From Beta vulgaris subsp. vulgaris (Eukaryota > Streptophyta > Magnoliopsida > Caryophyllales > Amaranthaceae), in the NCBI RefSeq assembly GCF_026745355.1, contig NC_079208.1, positions 55,441,276 through 55,505,275 on the forward strand: 64,000 bases of DNA, given 5' to 3'. Below are positions 23,866-36,057 of the stretch, in pieces (the first letter of the stretch is position 1; each line of letters opens with the position of its first letter). The position numbers and the translations under genes were made by a program. The notes beneath the pieces were generated by a model that saw only the letters and a program-made list of their open reading frames with translations, made no database searches and was not told where the DNA came from.

Positions 23866-25426
23866 GATGAACTAGGTTGGTTTCTGAAAGCTGTAATGAA
23901 GGAATTGAGGGGGTGTATATTTCTTTGCTTTTGCCTTTCCTAGTTTCTTTACTTTTCATTGTCATGTACCAAACATCCCCTAAAGGAATAATCACAAAAA
24001 GTCCCCATAGGCCAGAGCAGAAAAGCCTACCACAATGTTACTAAACCCTGACGGATTTTACCAATATTAACCATAAAGCTACAAAACATCCATTCAATAA
24101 GCTACAAACCACTGCCTAAAGCACAGAAACAGACACATGCACACACTTGTATAGTTGTATCCCATAGGAGAGCTCAAGTTGAACTAAGTATATTGTCTAT
24201 TTGTGACTAGGGGGACTTCAAATTTGCAGAGAAAACTGGGGCCGTAACATCAATTTTGAGGAATGGTCTGAACAAAACGATACAAGCGAACCATCTTTTG
24301 GTATTAAAGGGCTCTGATTACTTGCAAAAGGAAACACTTAGTAAATAAGCTGCATTTTAAGCCAATTAATTTGTTACATAACTTCTAAATAGCTAGTCCA
24401 TACCAAATTCATCTAAGAACATGCCCATTCATGCTCCAAAAAAACATGTCATCCCTCTCTCTCATCAACTTTCTCTTTCATCTTACAAAAGTTTGTCATG
24501 GATTATGATCTATTTTAACAAATGCACCCCGCTCATGGCCCAAAAAGAAAGAACATCATCCTTCTATACCCCACTTCTTACTATACTCCATTCCATTTTC
24601 TCTCTCCTACATCAATACATATTTATACCTTTTGATATTTATAATATCATACAAGATTATAAATAAATTATTTTATATATTGAAGATCCTAAATAAATTC
24701 ATTTGGTAGTAATTAATTTTGATTAAAAAGCTTCTTCAATAATTAAAACTTCCAAAAATAATTATTCCTGTGCGTACAATGTAGAGAGAATAATTAATTT
24801 CGAAAGTGTCAAAATATAGCAAAATGGAATTCTATTTATAGATCTCAAAAAGATAGGACCATTGGCGAAATTATTACTTTTTTTAATTTGTATTTTTTAA
24901 GTTATTCATATTACAAAACTTGTATTATAAAAAATAACATTTATGACACACTGCCACATGTCCACAAATGGTTGGCTTAGGTAATAAGATGACCAACCAT
25001 GATTTGGGTCATAGGATGACCAACCATGGATTGAGTCATAGCATGACCCAAATACAAACATAAAGAAACCATGGATGCGATCCCATGTTTTTTTAGCAAG
25101 GTTCATGACTGAAATTGATATCCAAAAAAACCATGAGTGGGCATGCTCTAACAGAATCCCAAGAAATGAGAATTTTAATTTGTCTAAATCAAGGGACAAC
25201 AATGGTGTGAATTACAGTGCTATATCAGATTAAGAGGGTCAACTATTTTCCCTGATAGAAGATATCTCAATCAAGGAAAAAAGTAGACAAAATAAATGAA
25301 GAATGATCATCAATCATGCCCATATATTCAGTGATAACTGACCTTAAACGCTATGAGTTGATAACAGAGCCAGTACTAACCTTCAACATTAAACGCTATG
25401 AGTTGATGCAATGGCCAATATCATCC
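23866..25426. other. RHF2A 3' flank
   Basis: No gene seen. It contains a two-unit 27-bp tandem repeat (GATGACCAACCATG...) at about 24988-25041, and the 19-bp word TTAAACGCTATGAGTTGAT twice (about 25344 and 25391). Good donor-like sites (AAG|GTTAGT, AAG|GTCAGT on the minus strand) near 25384 and 25337 suggest the 3' UTR could be spliced. Confidence 0.4.
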
Positions 25427-28330
25427 TCAGTCGGAACCAGAATGCGCAGCACATGGTGCTTGCGTCCTGTTGTCACCCGCATGATTCTCTCCTGAGCCCA
25501 CAACAGATCCAGCCCCATTTTGGGTAACAGGGTCATGAGCTTGACTGCTCTCAGAACTGTCAATTACAGTATCATTGTTGGGTCTCTCATCATCCCTAGT
25601 TTCCATACGCTCCATCATTCGGGAGACAGTTGCAATTCCAGCATTGACTTCTCTCCGTACTTCAGAACCGATATCAGACATAGGAGAGTTGCGGGAAAAC
25701 CATCTTTCCTTCCACCCTCTTGTGCTTTTGGATATAGACTCCTTGTACCTTTGTCAAAAGACCAAGTAAATAAAACAGAAAAGATATCATAAGACACATT
25801 ACTGTGTTACATCGACTTTGGGGATACCAGAGAATTCATATTTCAGGTGTAGGTATATTCAAAAGTTTAATACCTCGTAGACACTGCATTAAGCCGAGAC
25901 TTCAGAGCTTCCGAAAACGATTGGAGATCAGATGGGCCTGCTCTATCCTGACTTCTTGGAGAAGATTGATTGGGAGACCTCCTGATACAATAAGACAGGA
26001 TACAGATAGAAAGTTATGATAATTGTTTTGGAAACAACGAAAAATTAGATGTTATTTCTTCCCAAAAAAAGCAATACACTGTACAAATACATAGGCTGGA
26101 TTTTCCTTTCGTTTCTTTGCTTGGGAAGGGGGGGGGGGAGATTTTCAGATACTGAGGAAATTGTAACAACTAACCCACTGTCTGAGGGTGATGCATGACC
26201 AGCAGAGATGGCACTAGTTCCAGAGGCATAAACCATATCTGTGTGGCTTGAATGACTTGGTAATGATAGATAAGGAGATTCTTCACCCCCAATTCTAAGC
26301 AGAGAAGGTGTAACAAGAGAACTGGCTGGAGGAGGTTCAGCTTGCCCTTCTTCAGGAAGAGATACAGGACCAGACTCGCCATTAGAATGACCAGAGAACA
26401 CCAGAAATTGCGGACGACTTTGAGTGGATGATCTCCCCCTATGACCTTCTCTCCTAGCAAAATGGCGAGCACGACCCATTGCTGCTGCAGCAGCCAAGTG
26501 CTGGATAATGCGCTCCTCCAGTTCAGCATCGTTAACACCAACTGGCAACTGTAATGCATATAGCTGCGTGTGAAAAGAAGTACATCCAAAAGACCACCCC
26601 GGAGGAGAAATGGCAATACAAATGGGATGGAAAGAGTTCTCCACTTACATGCTGTATCTCGAAATTTCCCAATGCTGGATGGTGAAAAATCGCTGCATTT
26701 CTCGGTGGATTAAGCCTGAGGTTTCTCTCCTGTACTACACCATCTAATAGTTCTTGGCTGCAAAGAGTCCAAAAATTTATAAGAAAGCAAAACAAAGACA
26801 GAATTTGCAGTAATAATACTTTTAACCAACAACAAATGCATAATCACAGAAAGATCATTGAGCAAACCTTGTAGGGTCTTTCAAGCTGATAGGCTGCCAA
26901 CACATTGGGCACTGAGAACTCCTCTGACACCTGTGTATACGTAGGACTCAATTATCTTGACATCATAGTCAGTAATAATCGCTTGAATTAGAAATAAATT
27001 CGAGTGTGTAAGCAATGTGACTTCATCATTAATAGCTTGCATAACTTCAAGACTAGGAACTTCACCACAAACATATAACAGAGTAACTTTTGCTAGCTCG
27101 TACTTGAAGAATGGTACGCCCATAAAAACACGTTCTAATATCAAGTATTGTTCATACTTCATATTATATTACTCCTATTACTTGAACCATCATTCTTCAA
27201 TTAAGAATATATCAATTCCTTCTCAAATAAGGACAGCACAAATATTTCCCTGCTTTCACAGCAATAGCATACAATCACAAAGAGAGATGCTTCGCAGTTT
27301 CAGGACACTTATCACAACAATGAACAACCAACTCACAGAACATAGCATAAAAAAAATTCATCTCATCACAATGCCAATTATACAAAGCATGGATGATATC
27401 AACTCTATAACAGTCAGACAGCTATACTCCTCGTCTCATCCCAAATAATAATAAAGTGATGAAAATCCTGTCAGGCTTTGTAATACCCATGCACTAACTC
27501 GATGGACCATTACAATTAATGTATCTATAATCTCCCTCAATGAAAAATAACAGAGGTTTCTCCAACATAGAAGTGTTCTGTGCAATTGTCGCGCCATAAC
27601 ATAGTTTCATCATTCATAAGATTCACACATAGGAGCCTAAACAGGTCCCTGACAGTTCTACATACACGAAAACAGGGAAATTTTCAGCTCATTACCATTC
27701 AAGAATACACTGAAGATGAAACTCATGCTTACATCCCGTCACCTGCAACGATGAAAAACATAAATTAACAATCTTCATTCAACATTATGAAAAATTAACG
27801 ACAGCACTTCAAAAAATCCATAGAACAGGAATTAGCACAATTTATTACAGTCGAAGGATCGCTATCGCAGAACTCCTCAAGACAAATACTACAAGCATCA
27901 TCACAAGCCTCTTGAATGCCACCTTCTACAAATGCAGCCGCCGAAGTTAATTTCGCCTCCTCTAATTTCTTGTTTTCCTCCATACTTGGAGTCAGAGCCT
28001 ATCGAAACACCAAAAATAACTTCTTGATCACCATATATCACAAAAAAAATCAAAAAAATCCTCAAACACAATCAAATTCTTACTCAAATAATTCAAATTG
28101 ACAACATCCACTGATAATCAAACAACACAACTTAATAGTCAACTCAAATTATCCAAGTAAACACAAGTCAAGCCAAACGATCAAATCCAAAGCAAGATAA
28201 CATAAACAGCAATCAAAACAAAAAAAAAACAAAAACATCTAATTCAAGCTAAAATTCACTCGTATGACCTAGAATTCAAAAGTACTTCCCCAAATTAATC
28301 AAAATGATAACATGAAAAACTTACCTCCAT
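25427..28330 (-). CDS. RHF2A: RHF2A, RING-H2 E3 ubiquitin-protein ligase
   Basis: E3 ligase of the RING-H2 group F type; in Arabidopsis RHF1A/RHF2A act in gametogenesis by driving degradation of the CDK inhibitor KRP6. Coding exons on the minus strand: 28330-28325, 27998-27849, 27742-27696, 26930-26868, 26757-26649, 26548-26175, 25981-25874, 25748-25427. All introns are GT-AG and the phases join in frame (1179 bp, 392 residues). The RING-H2 domain uses C38, C41, C56, H58, H61, C64, C75 and C78 (C-x2-C-x14-C-x-H-x2-H-x2-C-x10-C-x2-C). It is followed by the family's conserved RNPPRNAAIFHHPALGNFE-like block, the Ala-rich ERIIQHLAAAAAMGRARH segment, a Ser/Pro-rich linker and a conserved C-terminal ESISKSTRGW...SEVRREVNAGIATVSRMMERMETRD region. 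The first exon gives only ATGGAG, and an in-frame ATG at 27983 could be an alternative start. Exon 6 has a second possible acceptor 15 bp upstream. C-terminal end by first stop. Confidence 0.95.
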
Positions 28331-28560
28331 GAAGTAAATTGGTAAAATTAGGGCACAAAAATCGATGAAACAGCTTTAATTGAAATTCACAAATAGATCG
28401 AAGTTCAACTGAAACGAGATAGATAGAGATAGAAGAAAATGAAAGCAGAGAAAACCCTAGAGAGAGAAAGTGAGGAGGAGAGAGAAAGTGGAGAGAGAAT
28501 ATGGAGTGGATGAATAGTGAAGGAGAAAAGAGAAGACTAGTCTACTTTAGTTCATTCTTT
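28331..28560 (-). promoter_or_regulatory. CT-rich 5' leader of RHF2A
   Basis: On the sense strand the sequence upstream of the first ATG is strongly CT-rich (TCTCTCTCC and CTAGGGTTTTC words). CTAGGGTTT resembles the telo-box found in leaders of many plant housekeeping genes. The transcription start is inferred only. Confidence 0.5.
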
Positions 28561-28590
28561 TTTGTTTTTTTCTGACTTTTATTTATTTAT

Positions 28591-28598
28591 TATATATA
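28591..28598 (-). promoter_or_regulatory. Candidate TATA box of RHF2A
   Basis: TATATATA on the minus strand about 260 bp upstream of the ATG, just ahead of the CT-rich leader. Confidence 0.4.
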
Positions 28599-29046
28599 CT
28601 TGTTTTATTTTTAATGTTATTATTTTTTTAACGCGGTGACTAAACCCACGGAATATCAAGACTTTAGGTAGGTCGTTCGTTCAGCTTCTTCCACGCGGCA
28701 ATTTTGTTTGATGTAACCATCATAAACAAATACTAAAATAGTTTTGATCATTTGGAGTTTTAAATCATAATTGTCTATTTTTGCCTTAATTGTATTCCAC
28801 TATGTTTGAGTTTAAGGTATATTCGAATTAGGTTTTCTACCAAATTAAAGAATTCAATTGTTGTTATTATAAGTGGTCCAATTACTATTAACTATGAGCT
28901 TCTATAAAAATTACTTTAGTTATAAGGAAAAAGCTAAATGCAGTTTTAAAGGCTGCTATAAGAAGCTAAAAATGAAAAAAAAAAAACATTAATTGATTAT
29001 TTATTACATAAATTAATGCAAACTTTTGATATAAATTTACAACTAA
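28599..29046. other. RHF2A upstream region, nothing else recognised
   Basis: AT-rich, no gene or bounded element. Confidence 0.35.
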
Positions 29047-29400
29047 TCTACACTAATATATTAAAAGCGTTCCTAAGAACGTATATGTGCCACGTGTCAC
29101 TATCCCTCATCCAATAATATTTTATTCACCTCGTTCTCATATAGTAAAGAAAAAAGAATTGTTGACGTGAAGATTCGAACCCACAACCTCAACTATGAAA
29201 GAAAGAGATCCAACCATTATTCCACCATACCATTATTACTTTTTCAATCAAAATTAATGATGATATATAAATAGAAAACTTTGAAATTCATATAATGAAT
29301 GAGATGAATTTTTTAAATGAGTATGAGATGACTTATTTAATTACTACTAAATTGTAGCACATAGAAAATCCGGGGCATCGCCCGGGCCCAAATACTAGTT
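29047..29400 (+). mobile_element. Small Helitron with terminal hairpin and tRNA-like insert
   Basis: 5' end TCTACACTAATATATTAAAA, 3' end CTAGT, inserted between A and T. Just before the 3' end CCGGG pairs with CCCGG around a GCATCG loop. In its middle the minus strand resembles a tRNA gene (AATGGTTGGATC box A, GGGTTCGAATC box B). Confidence 0.85.
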
Positions 29401-29859
29401 TCCACTTTAAACAATGTATTTATATTTATATGCAACCCTAAGTGTTGCATATAACATAACCCTAATTATAAACTACATATGATAATGTTGGTATGTAGAT
29501 ATTGCTCTAATCAATTTTGGGTTTGTAAAAAAAAGTATGGGTGGAAGTTTGATATACTTTTTTTTTATTTAGGTCTAATCGAACTTTATCCGGACAATTT
29601 GGATTCTAATTTTCTAATCCGAATCCAAACTAATTAGTTTTTGAGTCAAACCCAACTCCATCAAAATTTTCAGACACTAGATTGAATATGATCCGAATTA
29701 TCCATTCTTTTAAATTGTATTGTTTCGATGAAATAATTTAACACGAGTATCAAATTAAGTGCTCAATAATAGAGTAATTCATACAATCCCATAAAAATTC
29801 ATTAATAAACTAATAACAAGTAATAATTCATTACAAACTCATAATTCATCACAACATAA
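29401..29859. other. Intergenic DNA with a possible MITE remnant
   Basis: TGGGTGGAAGTTTGATATAC near 29540 looks like a hAT-type MITE end with ATCCGAATCC words behind it, but no matching second end was found. Confidence 0.3.
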
Positions 29860-30037
29860 GGTTCAACTAGTGGTGTCAATCTGAATCACTGGGTGGGTTT
29901 GGGTTGACCCAACTTGGATAGTAATAATTTGGGTCAGTAGACTATAAGGTATGTTACTAATTAAGTTTTAGGTATGTTACTAATTAAGGTTTATAAGTAA
30001 ACTAATTCAAGATAACGATATTGTACTCCATTTAAGG

Positions 30038-30156
30038 TTTTTTTGTATCCATATGAGCCACGAAAGCAGTACAAAAAAGGGGGAGGGGAGATTCAAACAT
30101 GTGACCTATCGTTCACAGCACCTCAATCTTAATCACTAGGCCAAGACATCTCTGGT
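30038..30156 (-). mobile_element. tRNA-derived SINE (copy 1)
   Basis: The T run at 30038-30044 is the poly(A) end. The minus strand carries GGCCTAGTGATTAAGATTG (box A) and a decayed box B. About 80% similar to the SINE at 58026. No clear target duplication. Confidence 0.75.
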
Positions 30157-30297
30157 GACACACTCTAAAGATAAGTTCACTTAAACAAATGTAATCAAAT
30201 TGTTACTTAATTGAGTGATAGTTGTACAAGTAGCATTATAAGGAGTTTAGGTTAATAAGTAATAACCATAAATAGGGTTGTACAACTAGTAGATTAA

Positions 30298-30516
30298 GGG
30301 CATGTTCTCTCCGGCATAAAACAGCTGAACTGAACTGAATTGAACTGAACTGATCTGAACTGAACTGAACTGAAATGAATAGTGATATGTGAGAGTAAAA
30401 GTATTGTCAAGAGCTGAACTGAACTGAACTGGTCTGAACTGAACTGATCTGAATTGATCTGAACTGAACTGAACTGAATTGAACTGAACTGAAAATAAGC
30501 TGGGGAGAACAGGCCC
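30298..30516. mobile_element. PIF/Harbinger-type MITE (GGGCATGTTCT family)
   Basis: Ends GGGCATGTTCTCTCCGGC and the complement of GGGCCTGTTCTCCCC, with TAA at 30295-30297 and 30517-30519. The interior is two blocks of TGAACTGAAC repeats around a unique centre. Confidence 0.85.
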
Positions 30517-32161
30517 TAAAAGGATACATGTAATCTAATAATTTCAATGATATAGTTTATTATGACATATAGGCTTGTTACCGTATCTTATTGCATATTA
30601 ACAATATCGTAATGGACTAAATCTTATTGCTTATTAGCAAGATCTTGATATAAAACAGAAGTTAGTAAACTATAAGGTATGTTACTAATTAAGGTTTATT
30701 ACAACTTATATAAGTTCACTATAGTGAATATAATAGAATTATTTCTGCTAATCAGTAATATATGTATAAGTAATGCTATAAGAAGTTTAGCTTGATAGAA
30801 GAAAAAACCATTATTTAATTAAGTTTATTTGTAACCAATAACAAAATGAAATCCCAACAACAAAATGAAATCGGGTGAGAAATCCAACCTGAACCCCATA
30901 AAGAGGCTATGTTGCGACCAATTGAGATTACCTAGGGTCTGCTTATTTAGAAGTTGAAATTAGTTTCCGGGCCAATAACTTTGTAGATTTAAATATGCTA
31001 TCTTCTTGGTTTGTATATCGCTTTTCTGCTCTCTTATTTTCGCTGTTGTTTTTCTTTAATGACGACGAGATCGTTTTTATTCTTTAAGATTTCTTGGAGA
31101 TTGAGACTTTGGATGAGAAGTTTGGATTGACGGTAGTGTCAACCAATCAAGTAGTTGATTTTGTGGGTAAAAAATTAAAAGGTTTAATGGGTTGCAGATT
31201 GAAAATGTGCCATGTCTGTATACTTCTAGGAGACAAGTATCCCCGCTTTGGGTTTATCTTGAGCTAATTGTGTGAAGTTAACATAAGGGTGTTTAGTTCG
31301 AGAAGCGAGGAGGTTCTTGGTGAGAGGAGTGATTTTGTTGAAGTTCATCTGTTAGCTTGCGAAGTAGGAGGTACATTCATCCATGTATGTCCACCTGATT
31401 GCAAAATTGTGTTGAAGTAATGATTTAATGAATAATGAAAATTATGGTTGAATGAATCCCTCGTGGGCCTCAAACCCCTTTGTTCTTGATATTTCATGGA
31501 TTGCAATAATGTACTGTCGTGTTACAACTTACAAACAATGTATTATCGTGTTACAACTTACAAACATGTATGTGAATTGTGAAGTATTTCTATATACTAT
31601 GAAGTATGAACTGGAATGTTTCGCCATCTAAATTATGGGTACTAGAAAATGTTGCTTGCTTATTAATCTAATTGGTACCTTTGACATAAACTTGATCTGT
31701 AACTCAACTCCACTTTTAATAGGTCTATTGATCATTTGATCTATTATAAGTTTACAGCGAAATGGAGTTGTTGCCTTAGATCCAAGGTTGTAAACTTGTA
31801 ATAGATTGATAAACTTGGGTCGGAGTGGATTTGGGTCGAGTTGTATTGGGTCATATTGGATTTGGGTCAGGTAGGGACTAGGTCGTAACTGGGTAAGGTG
31901 GTAATTGAGCAATAATAAATAGGAGGGTTAAACTGGGTCATTGACGGGTGAAAGTTGGATGCGGGTTAGTTTGAGTGGGAAACAGGTTAGGTCTGAGTCG
32001 TTCTTCATGGGTCCTACTGAGCACGGGTCCAACTGGACACGGGTCGGGTATACGATGGGTCGGAATGGTTCAACTTTTTAACCTTCCAATATCGGCTCGA
32101 AATAGGTTGGGTCTGGGTCAGGTTTAGGTTCACCCGTGGGTCAGACACTTCTAGGTTCAAC

Positions 32162-34825
32162 AATAGCATAACAACATGTTTAACTACACAGTAGGTTCAA
32201 CTTTACAACAAGTTACATTTCAACTTTTAGGGGAAAGGAAAGGTTGCCGGACCATTTGAGCTTTCTTTAGTTAAAAAAAAGCAGTTAAGTCAAATCATAA
32301 ATATAAAAATATAGGGCACATTTACAATTCGGGTATTTTGGATTTTCAAAAATAATCACTCTTAATCCAATCCGAAAATTCAATTTTTGGAAGAAGAAAA
32401 CAATCTGAATCTAATCCAAACATAGTCGAGTCCAATCCAAATAACTAATTCAATTTGGATTGGATTTTTGTTTTATCTAAACTTTCAATCCTAAGAAAAA
32501 GTAACTTTATAATTATTATGATTAGTTATTATATCAAACCCTCAAAATCAGATGAATAGAACACACCAAGTCAATAATGACTTTGCTTAACAAAGTCCTT
32601 AAAGTTCCAAACTTTGAACTCCATGTCAATTTAAAGAATTTAATATGAATTTTATATAACTCTAAGGGTCATATCTAGGATTATCCTTAATAATTTACCT
32701 TTCTTTTAGGGGAACCTTTTATAAATGTGATACTTTTGCAATTTTTCATAAATCAGCAAGTTATCTTTATTTTTTTCGAACTTTTTTATTTAAATTGTAT
32801 CTCTTATTCATGTCTAATACTTTTTGTTGAATATTCTAAAGTATAGTGGTCGTCCATGATCCATATTCTCAATGCCTCTTGGATGACCCACTAAGACTTA
32901 TATTTGATTTAAGTTGGGATTTTCAAGAAGTGGTATAAGCTTGTTATGCACTTTACTTATATTTTTCAAGATTATGCATCCAAAGTCATTATTTTGGATA
33001 TTATGTCATCATCAATTCCGAATGTTAACACATAAATTGAAACTTGAAAGAGAATTCCAATTAATTAATACAAAATTGGTTTCTTAATCATAATTTATAA
33101 CTTTATTTAATTTCTAGTTGATTATTCTCCATGTGTATTTTCAATTGTATTAATATTAATCATTTAACAACTTGATTGATGATAACTTTTCACATTTTAG
33201 TGATAAGTTCATTGTAAGCACCTTGAAATGGCATTACATCATAATTAAGACTTTATCTTGATTCTTATTGAGATGTCAAACTCAAATTTGCATGGAAAAA
33301 GTCCATAAATATGGCTATAATTTATTGTAAACATCTTAGTAGGCTAGCTACAATGGGTCGATGTTGGGTTCATTGTCATATAATATGAGCTAACTATCAA
33401 AATAAATATTGATCACAAGATTAGGCATGATAGGAAGCATAAACTCCATGTATAATAAAGAGCCATGAATGCATGAATTTGATATTATGAGAAACTCATT
33501 TTTGTATCTCATAAATATAGAATAATGCTAGCTAGTAAATAATTTTCTTATATCACGACTTAGATATATGCCAAATCTAAGAACAAGTCAAATTTGTGAA
33601 TTGTAACGTCCATAAACTCAAGTCCTTATAATTAGGTGTAATCAACATCATTTACAGTTTAAATGACCATTATATACATCAAATATGCTATTCAGAATTG
33701 CTTTGAGGGGATAAGTATTCAGAATTGTATGGGCCTTATTTTTCATCAGGTGAACTCAAATTTAAAAATGCCCCATATGACATGGAGTTGTAAATTGTAG
33801 TAGTATTAAGTTAGCTGAACAAATATGTTGCATGTGATGTGGTATTAAACATTGCAATAACATTATGTTAAAAAAAAACACTTTGACATGACATTTTTCA
33901 ATTTCATAAAATTTATCTTTTTTTTTTCTTCACTGAAGACCTCATGATAAGATGAAAGATCCTGTTAGACCGCAAGTTCTCGCAAGTTAACCTGGCTTGA
34001 GTTTGCGTGCAGACATTTTTAGAGTGGTGGGATGGTAAAAAGAACCCTTCTCCCAGAGTACCTCTAATGAGGACCGAACCCCCAACCTTAAGGTTGGAAG
34101 GTTCTCGCATATTATCATGATGTTCGAAGAGGAAGGTAGAAGTATATGGATGAGTTTGATTGATGAAAGAAGTAGATGGATAGATGTAGATCGAGCCATA
34201 GAGGTCCAAATCCAGGCTATGAAGTTGTGGAGGATGTATCTCTTGACTTAGCTATCTTGTGTAATGTGTAGTACTGTAGTTAGGTCCCAACCGGCCCATG
34301 CGACATATGGGGTTCCTGGCCTCTCAACTCATGGACTAGAATTATCGCCAAATACCAATGAACGTGATCGAAATATGCGCAACGTTCTTTACCATCTTTT
34401 ATAGATGGGTGTTTCACTATTAAAAAAAAAGTGTTTCTCGTTGTTTTTGTTGTTTTAAAAAAAAGAAAAATAATTATAAGTTTGGGTTATAAAACAAAAG
34501 AGGTTTTTATATATAGTACCCCGTTTATTACGAAATTCACGTCGTATTGGACCTATTTGAACTCTCCCTAGATTTTATAGGTGTCACATAAACCTTACTA
34601 ATGGAAAACCTACCCAAACCCACTCAATCTTCAATCTTTGAGGATCATACCCCAAATCCCAATCAACTAACAAGGGTCACAATCCTACCCTATATCCATG
34701 CGTGGTAAAAAAAAAAAAAGTCCCAAAATCAATTGTTTTTAATTTTTCAAAGAGTATTTTGTATAATGTTTAGAAAGTTTAGAGGTACAATATGAAGAGT
34801 TTAAAAAGGTTAAGTATAATGTATA
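32162..34825. other. Long intergenic stretch, nothing recognised
   Basis: AT-rich DNA without a supported gene. 33960-34100 has a tRNA/SINE-like look on one strand (CGAACCCCCAACCTTAAG near 34075), but no second promoter box or tail could be defined. Confidence 0.3.
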
Positions 34826-35090
34826 ACTAGTTATTAAGACCCGGGCTATGCCCCGGGTAAAAAAAAAATTCATTTATTAATATTGTACTTTGATATGATA
34901 ACACCAAATAAAACTTGGTCTAGTGGTTAAAACTTTAGTACATGAACTTGAGATCATGGGATCAAAACCTATACTATGCAATTTCTAATTTTTTTATTGT
35001 ACATTCATTACATGAACTAAAACTCCCTAGGGAGAGCGCCACATGGCACCGTTCCTCGTTTACGCACGCCTTTTAATATATTAGTATAGA
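34826..35090 (-). mobile_element. Small Helitron with perfect terminal hairpin
   Basis: Read on the minus strand: 5' TCTATACTAATATATTAAAA, 3' hairpin with arms CCCGGGGC and GCCCGGG, then CTAGT, inserted between A and T. On the plus strand GGTCTAGTGGTTAAAAC and GATCATGGGATCAAAACC resemble tRNA boxes A and B. Confidence 0.88.
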
Positions 35091-35509
35091 TGTCATAAAA
35101 CACAAGTGTAGTGCGTAGAAAAAACCAACAAAATAATATTAAATTGATAAAAAAAAAATTATCTTATCTTTAAAAAAAAATCATGTAAATGAGCAAATTA
35201 CAAATAGAATAGGAACTTTTATAATTTATCATATTCTCGTTCGCTTTAAACTTAAAAACACTAATAAATCTTTTATCATTGCCCTTTTAAATTCAATAGT
35301 TCGCTTTTAAACTTAAAAACATTTATAAGTCGTGTTGCACCCCTTTAAAAACATTTATAAGTCTTTGATTATTGCTCCCCAAACTTCAAACTTCAAACTT
35401 GTAAGAGCTACTTCATCCAATGCATAAATTCTCAAATGGTACTAATCAATAGTTTAAAGGGATTTTTATTTTATTTTATATATACATAAAAGATTTGAAT
35501 ATTTAGATT
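35091..35509. other. Intergenic DNA, nothing recognised
   Basis: Short direct repeats (CTTTTAAACTTAAAAACA, AACATTTATAAGTC) occur between 35250 and 35370. No gene. Confidence 0.35.
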
Positions 35510-35961
35510 ATTCACAAAAGTAAGGACTCCAATTTCGTGGCTGATACACTAGCTAAGCAGGGGATTCTCAGGCAAAATGAATTCATTGCTTGGCTATAAG
35601 AAGTTAAGAATTGTTGTTGCTGTCCCCGTGCTCCACCTCACCTCCCCCCTCCATTTCAACTGATTGCTGGATTTTGTTAAAGAAATGTGTATTCATTATG
35701 GTGGAAATTGTTTTCAGCATAGTCATGTTAATGTTAGGCTGAATGCAAGTGTAATATCTCTTATAGTGATGAACTAAATGGATGAATGATCATGTAAAGT
35801 TTTTGAGTACTTTGATTATTAGAGATAAATCGCTTCCTCTTCTTCGGGTATGGTAATCACTACGAAAGTTTCCTTCTTCTGAGAAGGAATACCTGATTTA
35901 GAGTTAAGGATATTTATCTCTTGATGGTTTAATGAAAATGAGTTTCAAATTATAAAAAAAA
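35510..35961 (+). mobile_element. 5'-truncated LINE with RNase H C-terminus
   Basis: 35525-35599 encodes DSNFVADTLAKQGILRQ and a few more residues to a stop at 35597-35599, matching the C-terminal helix of the RNase H domain of plant LINE polyproteins. About 350 bp of 3' UTR and an A run (35954-35961) follow. The 5' border is approximate; no clear target duplication. Confidence 0.75.
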
Positions 35962-36057
35962 TATGATTAGAAAGTACGCCCTTCATTTTTTTTATTGTAT
36001 TCCCACTTTGACAATTATAGTAGAAAGTGGAAAAAAATTAAATTACATTTAACACCT

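Larger units (their letters stand above)
29868..32153. mobile_element. hAT-like transposon with nested insertions
   Basis: Inverted ends TAGTGGTGTC and GACACTTCTA are flanked by a perfect 8-bp duplication GGTTCAAC (29860-29867, 32154-32161), as expected for hAT elements. Subterminal regions at both ends are rich in GGGT/TGGGTC words (29895-29915, 31800-32145). No transposase frame was seen. It has received a SINE (30038-30156) and a Harbinger-type MITE (30298-30516), and contains a ~45-bp internal repeat (CTATAAGGTATGTTACTAAT at 29942 and 30670). Confidence 0.8.

Noticed and set aside
23756..23995. Poly Thr-Ala protein
   Set aside because: By-product of the GGCAGT microsatellite.
33913..34209. 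98-codon minus-strand frame
   Set aside because: No domain, not conserved in pattern, overlaps a tRNA-like repeat patch.
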